A stretch of 64,000 nucleotides of DNA from Pseudoips prasinana (taxonomy: Eukaryota; Arthropoda; Insecta; Lepidoptera; Nolidae). Shown here in pieces: positions 45,501 to 57,500 of the stretch. The notes beneath the pieces are model-generated. The model worked only from the letters and a program-made list of their open reading frames with translations. It searched no databases and had not been told where the DNA came from. The stretch covers positions 10,317,501 to 10,381,500 of the forward strand of contig OX621250.1 in the NCBI GenBank assembly GCA_951640165.1, read 5' to 3'. Position numbers and translations under genes: made by a program. Each line of letters opens with the position of its first letter. Position 1 is the stretch's first letter.

Positions 45501-48500
45501 ACAGGACCCTAAAAACGGTAAAGTTCACCGAGGAAGTCAACTCTATGGGGTCGTGGTAAACGTTATGGTCGTATTCTGGACTTAATATAGGGTTTTGTTC
45601 TACATATTACTTACTTACATTGTTATTACTAACACCAGTTATTAAGAAATAATATGCACTGTGTCTGTAACAGATTATTTATTATTATTATTGCCACCTA
45701 CTGGCAGATAAGCTCTATTTACTTAAGTATAGTCAGTGTGACTCGCCTGTGAATGCGATAACGGCCGTGACCGGTGACGGCACGGTCACAGTATCGCGAC
45801 ATTTGCGACCTAATCCTATATTATTCACTACTAGCTAAATCATATATGGCTATCTATACATAGATATATACAATGTACAATTGACTGCACATATGTACGC
45901 GCAGTGATTAACATGGCCTCTGCCCATGAGGCGACTGTGCATACACCCGGCTACATATCAAGCTATACATTTCCAATATAAAAAGACCTGGCATTGTATA
46001 AAAATCCTATAAAACACGAGACCAGCTTGTACTGTAAATAGCTTGATGTATAGCCGTGTGTACTTTTTACGACTGAACACTGTCTCCCGAAATAAGATAA
46101 GAAAGAGAGGTAGGGTATAGCGTTTATTCGGTCAAAGAGCAGCCCGACTGGGGAAGTACCTCCACCTTACAGAAGACATTACTTAATAATAACATTAATA
46201 ATTTTAATGTTGTGTTTCCGAGTGTGAGTAAGGTCGCCAGAGCTCATTTGGGCGGGGGGAAGGGTCAGCAACACTTGTTTGCTGACCGTTAAAGGCCGGA
46301 AACGCACCCGCGACACCACTGGTGTTGCGAGTGTCTATGGGCGGCGGTGATCACTTACCATCAGGTGACCCACTTGCTCGTTTGTCGCCCTCTGAAATAA
46401 AAAAAAAAAAAAAAAAAAAACAAGCTCTAGCCTAGATTGGAAAACAGTGTCAGTACCTTTTCTAATTTATCATGTCAAAAACCTGTAAATGTACGCAGAT
46501 AAAACAAAATATCTTTATACACATGGGTATGACATGTGTACAAAGATTATTTGTTTTATCTGCGTATAATATATTTTTTTTATTTTACAATACCTGCCCC
46601 ATGAACAACGCGCGTATGCACGTATCGCGTTTTCATGCATTTTTCATATATGTATGAACATACCTTTGGTGCCCGGCGACGCGATGCGACACTTCTGTGT
46701 GCCAATGGATTTTTTTTAATATAGTATTTCTATGGTAGAACTATGCTGAAAGCAGAGATGAGCCGATGGGCTCATGGCTCAAGTAGGTACTTAGGGCGCA
46801 TTATAGAATTTGGGGCATACCGTACCATAGAAAGTGTACGGTAAGGTTCCGGACATACGTTGGAAATGAAAGATTGTTCTGATAATTAGACTGTATTGTC
46901 ACCGAAAATAACTGCTAAGTAAAATTATTGATGTAACTGATAGGGAGCACGCGCGGCGCGATTGGATGCCGATTGCGAACTAAATGCAATAATGCCTGTA
47001 TGGCGTAATTGCGATGTACGAGTAATTTGACCGTACAGAAAGAATAGACTCGTTTGGGGCCGGGCATGGAGAAATACGGAGTAAATTGGCACCGAGATAA
47101 GCCAGGTGGGCAGCGAATGTGTTAAAATAGTCGCTTTGGTACTACCTTGGCGCTCTCGTTTAGCGGGTTTTATCCCCGCTTAAGACAACTGTTTGTCTCA
47201 TTCTTAAATGGCTGTTCTGAGTAGGGGTGTACTTTAATGGAATGTTTTGTGAAAACCCAGCAATGCTATTATTGCGGGCGCTATCTTTGAAAAAGGAACG
47301 TGAAAAAGAAATAGTCCAGTAATTGTGCGAATACGCCAGCGATTAACTTCTATATGTCTTTATACTATGTAAACAGACCGGAACAGTGTAGCAACATCTT
47401 CAGAGAATCCATAAAATTAATTGAAATAGGTACTCTTGGTTTGAAATGTAACATCAAAGAAATGAAAAGAAATGTGAGCAGCCATCATAAGACTACTTAA
47501 TTTCCTGGTCATAAAATAAGAGATATATTTAACCATCAATCGTTTAGGACTGACCAGACGTCTATCTAAAATATAATGTAACATACCTTATATCTTCCTA
47601 TTGAGACAAAGCACCTCGTTACTTCTTAACCAACGGAGAGGAAAGTTGGGTGGTTTCGAAAGCCTTATGCGGAAGTTGAATAGTTTAAGTAGAATCCAAA
47701 CATAATATAATACCTACTAAGTGCTCTTACTCACGAGCTGGAATACCTACCAAATGAATTTTCATTAATTCAACTCATCTGACTGAACTAATATACCTAA
47801 TAAAGGGAAAAGGTTAGATTTTTTTGTATGTTTGTACAGACGCCAGCACATCAAGCTATCTCAATTTGTCAAATTTCACCAATTGAAAGTGAATCTTATG
47901 CTTATGTGATAAAGTTGAAAATCTACAAAAGAAATTCGACACATTGGGGTAGCTGGATGTGCTGGCATTTGTACAAACAAATGCTCAGCAGAAAGAATTT
48001 TTAAAATGAGTTTAGTAGTTTTTGCACTTAACGCTATTTTGTAATTAGCGATACGTGCAAAAACGACTTACTACTTCCCCTTACTACTTCGCATTTGCCA
48101 TAGTATCTCAGCACCTTGGCGTTATGGCTTAAAGGGGTTAAAAAGGGAGATAAAACCTTATACGAAAAATGCTAACCCATTGAAAAGATTTCGTTTCATT
48201 TGGTACCTACGCACATTAATTGATACCTGTGGATGACATGGTATCTTGATTTCACACAACAATCTACCCCGAGGCAGAGATCAAACTATGAAACGTGCTA
48301 ATCCGCTAAACCAATTTTAAAGAAACGGAGCAATTTTATTCGGGTTAAGCCAAAAACTATATTAATCTAGCAAATCCGTATTTAATAAAAAAAGCATTTT
48401 TTTAATGAAGCATAACGTTTAATTATTATTTTCTACACATCATGTTGCTTACTTACAAAACATAGGCAATAAAGGTCAAATTGACTCTACTTTTATTTAG

Positions 48501-51500
48501 AAAACATTTATATGGGAAAGAAAAAAGCGCTGTTTTTAAGGGTTTTCCGGAAATTATTCAAATTTTTCTCGCCTTTTAATACTTCCAAGATAAGATAAAT
48601 CCGTTCAGCCGTTCTCGAGCTTTAGCGAGACTAACGAACAGCAATCGATTTTAATATATTATATAGATGAAAAAAAATAAAGAAAAACCGACCAAGTGCT
48701 GTAATAATAGCACACAAAGGGTACCATACCCTCGTTCTTGTTTGGGGGTACGTTTTGGTATTAATTTAATTTAATCTGCATTACTTGTTGATATAGCGAC
48801 AATATAAAGGTACATGTGTTTGTGATACAACGGACTGACAGACATACGGAAAAACAGCTGAAGTTTAATTGGCACACTCAAAACTTTTTATTGTTTTTGT
48901 TGTTTTTCTTTATAGTTAAGTTTTACTTTATATTGTCTAATAGGTTTTTCAGACGTCTAGACATCAATTTAATTAAAAGCTCCGTAAACTAGATCACTTT
49001 GATCTGGTGAATGACTGTCCAATAAAAATGTCACCTAGTATTAATAGCAATAAATCCATTACGAGATTAATAAATCATGGAGCTGTCCGCGTCTATCAAA
49101 TCATAGAGACGGCGGCGCTGTCAACTCATTGCTTTTGTACCACAAAGTAGTATTACATCAATGCTCTGCACTGTACTGTCGGCGCGACATCGGCTACACT
49201 TTGAACTTTACAGAACCCATATTATATTAGCATTAAGGGCAGTTTTCGTATTGCATATGCATCTACTGACGTGGCGCGTGGGGTCGATTGTATGTAACTC
49301 ACGAAGCTATGGGTAGGTATACAACTTAGTCACGACTTAGTTCAGGCATTAGTTAATATTCAAGTTGTTGAAGTTACCGTTTTTGTCCCCAGAGACTATG
49401 GTTGGTCGCCGTCACGTTACTACTGTGGGCCCCGCACTCACACTGCCGGGAATTCACGTGAGTATACCATTGCGTAAGTGTACTTGTGTGTGGTAATTAC
49501 CAACAGCAAAAGACAATTAAATTTTACGTGTTCATGCAGTATTCATATAAGGCGACAGTCGCAATTCGGGTTCTGTGTCACTGACCTCTTAAATCCCAAT
49601 CCTATTGAGTACCTATTAAGGAAATGTCTTAAAGTTAACTAAATGTAGTACTTACTTAAACGATATTTAAGTAAGTACTCTATTTAGTTAACTAGCTTAT
49701 TGGTCTTAAATGCCAGCCTAGATCAGCGACCATAGATTCGAATTCTAGGTATATTTGGCTTTTCTGAATGTCTGATTCTGTCGGTAAACAATAGTAGCTT
49801 GTGGTCGATGCCACAAAATTGCATGGATGTTCTTTCAACTACCGATCTTCCTGCCGTGATCATTTTAAACTTTTCTAACTAAATATGAAGCATCGATGTT
49901 TTGCAATAGTTCAAAATGCGCCACTTTTTTCACCCAGTCGGTTTTACTCGGCAGATTTTTCAGCCAACATCTTTTACATTTGTATATTAAACTTGAAGAT
50001 TAAACCTCAACACGCTAAAAATTGTTGGTGAATTGTTAGTTCAAGGTGATTTAAACAAAACAGATATAAATTCGTCTCAGGACAAAAAAATATTTTATTG
50101 CCCATAAAAAATTATCAGTAACTGCCTGAAGTCCAAAAGGTTGCGGTGTTACAGTTTCACACCAGCCCGACGGATCCAGTGCCGTAACTAGGGCCAATCC
50201 AGCGGTGCCTAGGCACAGGGCGCGGACCCTTACCGGAGCACCAAGAGATTAATTACGCTACCCGCCGCGCATACAGCAGCTTACAGCGACCCTAACACTA
50301 TCATCGGTCCAACTCGTAGGTGGCCTGCCCACGTTGCGTCTTCCAGTGTTGTGTTGCCAGTGATTACTTACGGAACAGAGACGTGGTCGCTCACTATGGG
50401 TTTTATCAGGCGGCTCGAAGAAACTCAAAGAGCTATGCTTGGAGTTTCCCTGCGAAATCGAATCAGAAATGCTGAGATCCGCAGGCGAACCAAGGTATCC
50501 GACAGAACCGACAGCCGCTGGGGCAGAAAGGTTCGCGAGTGGCAACGAACCGGAAGACGCAGCGGGCAGGCCCCCTACAAGATGGACCGATGATCTTGTA
50601 AAGGTCACTGGAAGTCGCTGGAAGCGGATAGCGCAAGACCGGCAGTTGTGAAAATCTTCAGGAAGCCTTGATCCAGCAGTGGGCGTCTTTCGGCTGATAT
50701 GATGAATCGTGTAAAAGACAGAATCGCCAGCATTAAATACTAACTTAAGAACTAACTATTATTAGTTAGTTTTTATTATTGTGGTCTGTGTGTTCGGATC
50801 AATGGCTGCATAAAAGTAATTTGTTTGCGTTTCTCGGCTTATTCATCGGTCATTAAAACAAAGCATATCCAAAATTTTATTTGCTCGTAAATAAATGTAA
50901 AATTAGTATCGCCGATGTGAAAATTAACACATGAAAATATTAACGAGGTAATAATTAGTGTTTTGTGTAAGCTTTGACGTTTTACAAATCATTTTCGGTA
51001 CAAAGACTGAACTAGTCACATGGCTAGTATTGACAGGGCTAAATAGTAGATGTACTAACCAGCCTAGCAAGTTTTAAGTGAGAAATATTAACTTTACGAC
51101 GCTGGTCTTGAATAATTTTATTAAAAAAATATATTCGCCTCTTAGGAGGATTCGCAATGTTCATAAGAAACATTATATAATAAGCATTCGATGATTAATA
51201 AAATAGTATCAAGGCACTAAATATATCGTTTATCCCTCATCGTTCCCACAATATTAATACGAAATAGTTGTAATAATAACATAATTCGTAAAGTAGTTTA
51301 GAATCCACACGCTGGATAGCCATCTTACAATACCTACGCCTTCATAAGGTTTAATCATCATGCAATCTTATATGTCATTTCGCGTATAGACAGCACCAGG
51401 CTCTTTAATTTTTGAGTTCGACCCTTAAGCAGCATTTGTTTTGATTAGATTTAATTGTTATATAATTTCACCTTCTTCTTAGAGAGTTCCTGAAGAGTGC

Positions 51501-54500
51501 GACAGATACATAACTATGCCATACTTGGAGGACCCACACCCCCCGGTGTGTGTCAATTTCACAGATTTTATACAAATTTATATTAAAAGATAATCTTCCT
51601 GCATGTCATTCAAACTAACTTTTTATGATTATTGCTTCAATAATATTGACCTAAATGTAGTAATGGGATAGTTTATGATACCATATAAAATTTCTGAGTT
51701 AGATCTATGCGCCCAATTAAATGCCTCAAACAACGCGTTCAACAGAAATCGTATCTAAGAGTCGTAAATCTTCAAATTATATTTACTTCTATCTGTAACT
51801 GAAGTGCATCGTAGCATAATGAATGGAAGCCAATAAATTTCTATTAAAATGGTCCACTAGATAGAAACCATAACTACAAACCATTTCTATTTGTATACTG
51901 ATTGATGTTCCGTAAATAGCTTCAATATTTAACTTTTAAGTTTATTTGGTCGACACGTAGGCGAACATTAATCTCTTAGGACGTTGATTGATATTAGGAC
52001 ATTCAAGAATAAAATAAAACCACGCAAACTATCAATCTTACTGGTACCAATGGTATAGCTAGCTACTGTGTTCAATTGCTGTGTTGCATCAGGTGTATTT
52101 CCTGACTTGATGAAGTATAGTAAAATCATTCCTTTGTTTAAAGCTGGTGATACTTCGGACCCTTCAAATTTTCGACCTGTTTCCGTGCTGCCCACTCTTA
52201 GTAAAATATTTGAAAAGCTTATGCTTAGCCAGCTGCTCAGACACTTTAATATACATAATTTACTACACCGGAAACAGTTTGGATTCACAAAGGGTTGTTC
52301 AACCATAGATGCAGGGGTCAACTTATTAAAAAGTATATTCGCGGCGTGGGAAGACTCGCAAGATGCATTAGGTATCTTTTGCGATTTGTCCAAAGCGTTC
52401 GATTGCGTTCATCATGATACTCTGGTCAGAAAATTACACCACTACGGTATTAGGAACAAGGCTCTCGAACTTCTGACTTCTTACTTGGGCAATAGAATTC
52501 AGAAGGTCGAAATAAACGGTAAAATATCTCCTGGATCTCCAGTGGTAATGGGCGTTCCACAGGGGTCAATTCTTGGCCCATTTTTGTTTTTAATTTATAT
52601 AAATGACTTACCTTACTATGTAAGGGATAAGCATGAGATTGTGTTGTTTGCAGATGATACTTCCCTGACGTTCAAAATAAACCGACAATTAAGCAATTTT
52701 GACGATGTTAATGATGCAATCTCTAAAGTTGTTCATTGGTTTAATGCCAATAATCTTGTGCTTAATGATAAGAAAACTAAAGTCATAAAATTCACTACAC
52801 CGAATGTGAAACAGGCGACAACCAATGTACAACTTAATGGAGCTAGGTTGGACCCTGTTGAATCAACTGTGTTCTGGGGTATCACTATTGACTCAAAGCT
52901 ACAATGGAGCCCACAAATAGAAAAACTGTCCGGCAAATTAAGTTCTGCAGCATATGCAGTGAAAACTATTAGACGGCTGACTGATGTTGACACAGCTAGA
53001 ATGGTTTATTGCAGTTATTTTCATAGTGTAATGTCCTATGGAATTCTTCTCTGGGGTAGCTCTGCTGCCATTAACACCATATTTATATTGCAAAAAAGAG
53101 CTGTAAGAGCTATCTATAATCTTGGCCCGAGAGTGTCTCTAAGAGAAAAGTTCAAAGAGGTCAACATTCTAACTGTACCATCTCAGTATATATATGAAAA
53201 CTTACTATATGTGCATAAAAATATCGATTCCTTCTGTAAAAGGAGCGATACACATAATGTAAATACTAGATATAAGAATAATCTCATATTGCATACTACC
53301 CGTCTCCACAAAATAAGTAACTCTTTTATGGGGCAATGTATAAGATTCTATAACAAACTTCCCAATGATATTAGAGAATTGTCTACGAATAAGTTTAAAA
53401 GAATTATTAAAGCCAAATTGTGTAGCAGGGCATATTACAAAATTTCTGATTATTTAAATGATAAAAGTGCTTGGGATTGAGTTGTTCTGAGTCAACACAC
53501 ATGATTGTCATTAATCTTATGTATATTTTATTTTAAAAAAGGATTCCTACTGAGTTTTCTGGCAGTGTTTCTCAGTAGCTGCCACGTCATGCACTGCACG
53601 GTAGGGAAAAAAAATATGACGATTCCACATAAATGTAAAATTTTTACGGAATAAAGTACCTTTGACTTTGACTATAAAATAATTAGTGTCCACGCTTTAC
53701 TTAGGGCAAATTCGTTAGTTAACGATGATTAAAAAAAACGGACAGATTCAGGCATATTACCGGAGCATCAAGAACAGTCCACGGCAGGTTACTTTTATTA
53801 ATCGATGCGAGTCAGATATACCCATCGGTAGTAAATTTTTGCGGGTGGTATGCGTAGGCAATTCTCTTGCCTTAACGAAAAAAAGGACGCAATCCCTAGA
53901 GGGCCGCAGGACATCACTAAACAAATCCTAGCTTTGGGTCTAGACAGTATTGCTGCAATCATTAATTATCTACAAAAACGACAGCATATGTCTAACTATA
54001 ATAGTTATGTCACAATAAGTGATTTTTACATTTTCAAAAAATTATATAATAGCCATCGATATAAAATCTCTTTTATTTATACTTTGGAATTAAGCCTTAT
54101 CAAAATAAATGACTTCATATTTCAGTTGCTTCGATAACATTATATAACTTTTTGAAATGTTCAATTTGGACATTCCATTCGAAAGATATCACAAGTTTAA
54201 AGATGTAAGTTATTTGAAAAATATCGCATGGTCGCCGCTCACACCGCTAGGTTAGACGGCAGCATAATAATAATAAGCGATGTAGGCGAATTTGCACGAA
54301 AAGGACTTTCATTGGTTGTGTTCTAGGGCAATAGTGTCACCCAGGAATGATATTGTCAACGAAATAACCAATCTAATTATTCAAAAAGTTCCCGGACAAG
54401 TTCCAGAAGCTGGTCAACTAGCTCATATACCGAGGATTTAGATGATTCCAAGTGATCTGCCAATCCCATTTAAACGGTTTCAATTTCCGGTGAAAACATC

Positions 54501-57500
54501 TTTCGCCTAACTATAAACAAGTACCAAGGCCAAACTTTCGAATTAGTAGGGATTCACCAACGAAAATAATGTTTTACGCATGACCAACTATATGTTGGTC
54601 TATCGCGGGTTGGGGGTCCAGAAAATCTATTTAACATGAAATTAATATCAAATATCGTTTACAGGGAAGGTCGGACTTAATAAATAGATATTCAGGAGCA
54701 GAGAAAGTAAAGTATATAGTAAAAGCCTTTAACAAAAGAAAAATAAATTGAAAAAAAATATAATAATAAAAAAACCCACAAAAAATAATAATTTGGTATT
54801 CGAATTTTCTTCATTTTACTCTTATCCCAAGCAAAAACGAGATAGTAATATATAAGTAATAAAAGTTTATGTTGGGGGAATGCGCGTGTGTAAAAAATTA
54901 AAACTTTTGAAATGTATGTTTAGTACCCGTGCGAAGCCGGGGCGAACTGCTAGTTGTATATACGTGCATACAATCAACATCATATCAGCCGAAAGATGAC
55001 TACTGATGGACAAAGCCCCCCACTAAGATCTCCACAAGTCCCGATCTTTGTGCAACTCTCACAAGATCATTCATCATCTTGAGGGAAACCGGAAGATTCA
55101 GTGTGGGCAAGCTGCAAGCATGTTCGTGGCCGCCACTCCAGAACTTTTCTGCCCAGCGACCGTCGGTTATACAAGCTATATGCCCTGCCTACTGCCACTT
55201 CAGCTTAGCTCCTTATGAAGCACACAGTGTGCGACCACTTCGCAGATCCGTGAGTCTTGAATGGCAACACACTAGTCGAAGACTATCCACGCTGCGGACT
55301 ATAGTCACTCTAATAATTGTATCTTCTAGTAATAGATGCATGGAGGTTCTATCACTAGAAAGCTCACACAAGTCACATACAAGATTAGTTTAATCACTGT
55401 GTGTTGGAGGGCATTTTCATTGTCGTTATTCCACCTATCTCTAGCAAGTAATGTCGGATTGCTGTCGTCCCATCTGATTATGAGAGTGAATATACATGGT
55501 GGCCGAGGAGTTGACGCTCAAACGCAAAATTTAGATACTTTATGATGAGGAGTATCCGAATCACTCCCCTGTATGTTCTACGATTATGCGTAATTTTCGA
55601 GAAAGAATTTTGATCGATCCTGTGCTCAAACCCTAATTTTGAACTTTGGAATAAATTCTATGTCAGTTCTGCAATGACTAATCATTGCAGAACTGACATA
55701 GAATTTATTCCAACTAATAAGCATAGTTTAATCTAACACCCTAAAAAGTATGGTTTATCTAAATAAACCATACTTTTTAGGGTGTTAGATTAAACTATGC
55801 TTATTAGTTATCACAAAAAAAATGAACCAGAAATGTTCAACAGAGCGAGAAAAAGATCGAAAACTGATGTTAGGTGAAATTTACGAAAAAAATCATTTAA
55901 AAAATTCTATCTTGAAAACTACGCAAAATCGTAGAACATAAATGGGGGTGATTAGAATACTTCTCACCATAAAGTATCTAAATTTTGCGTTTGAACGTCA
56001 ACTCCTCGGCCACCCTATGTAAAAGGTTGCCTGTGTTTTCGAATACACTTACGCAGTGTAAGATTGCCTGGTGGTTGGCTACTATCCGTTGGAATTGGAA
56101 TTTCTACGAACTCTATGAGTATATTATCTATGTAATTACGCAGTTTTAGTACGCAGCAGCAAAATACGTTTCATTTTATTGGTGGGTAACGCGAGGTGTA
56201 ACAACATACAATTTCATGCACCGCTTCTTGTGCCATCTATGTGACATACGGCGTTGTGCGTGGGTATCCTTTGATGTGCAAACTGCGAACTGTGTCATAT
56301 GACTAAGTATTTGCACTGTGTAAACTCAGTGGAATGCATTATTTCACGATGCAGTATTAACTAGAACTTTTGTTATTAATACTTCAGTGAACCAGTTATG
56401 TTTCTGTAATTTGGTGTATTTTGGACGTGCAGTTAGGAAGGTATTTTTGTAACTGCCGATACTTGACTTTTCCATGGAACTGGTGATTGAACAGATAATT
56501 TAATATTGTATCCTAATATGGAACATTACCTATCAATCTATTAATTTATTATATATAATTATAATATATAATGTATTTATTTATTATACATAATTTATAC
56601 CGCATTAAGATTTTCACACGAAAATAGAACAAGAACAATAATTTTGGGGGCTTTCCATACATAGAACTGAAACACAATTTTTTTTTATCGTACCCATACA
56701 TGTGGAATATCTATGGATAGGTCTTCAAAAATGATATTGACGTTTCTAATATCATTTTTTTCTAATCTCAATAGTTTGCGCGAGAGACGAAGTGGTAAAA
56801 TGAGTGTCCCCCCCCCCTGTAACTTCTAAAATAAGAGAATGATAAAATAAAAAAATATATATATCTATGATGTACATTATCATATATCACTTTATCCATG
56901 CAAACTCACACCGAATATTGGTTTGAACGAGATCTAGTAAGTAGTTTTTTGAATACGTCATAAACCGTAATTTAACTTTCATTTAATCAACTAAAATACT
57001 TGCTGCTACGGAACCCTTCATGTGCGAGTCCGACTCGCACTTGGCCGGTGTTTTTATTATCAAGGAAACGTACTGCATCATTAATTTAAAGCTAAAACTA
57101 TAGGTACCTATGTACATAAACAATTTTATAGGTCAATACATAATTGTGTATGATGCATTTTACGTTTTTGTCACATATTTTATCACTTTATCCTAGATCC
57201 ATCCAATATTTAGTCAAAACAGTAGGTTTATATAGAGGTTTATATTCCTAACGGTTTTATGATACAAAATCCAAAACCTAACGGATTTTACGGTATTTAC
57301 TAGGCGCCTAAATGCTCAAAATATGGAGTTGACGCCTACGCCTAGCTTTTTTTTTACACAGGCACAGAATATACGACAAAGGTCATAAACACGTTAGGTG
57401 CATGACTCATGATAATAAACAAACCGTTGACTTCCAGATTATAAATATCAAAGTTTTAAATTTTATAGCATGAATTATCTTCAGCCAGATGTTAATTTAG

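Larger units (their letters stand above)
20464..49392 (+). other. Intron 1 of the secreted gene (28.9 kb)
   Basis: Bounded by GTAAGT at 20464 and TTTTTGTCCCCAG at 49392. Mostly transposon-derived. I found no third host exon inside it. Stretches where I recognise nothing are listed separately. Confidence 0.55.
55498..56015. mobile_element. Foldback element with about 100-bp inverted ends and two inner hairpins
   Basis: GGTGGCCGAGGAGTTGACG at the left mirrors CGTCAACTCCTCGGCCACC at the right. ACGCAAAATTTAGATACTTTA and CTACGAT/ATCGTAG are mirrored as well. The centre holds two perfect hairpins. No open frame. Class unknown. Confidence 0.8.
55440..56095 (+). repeat. S2 SINE interrupted by a foldback element
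   Basis: GTCGTCCCATCTGATTATGAG at 55465 is the S2 core; after the foldback the S2 order resumes at about 56024 with GCCTGTGTTTTCGAATACAC and GTTGGCTACTATCCGTTGG. Confidence 0.6.

Noticed and set aside
52068..53480. Host gene of 470 codons
   Set aside because: It is LINE reverse transcriptase with a retroelement 3' tail; the GTG start is arbitrary.
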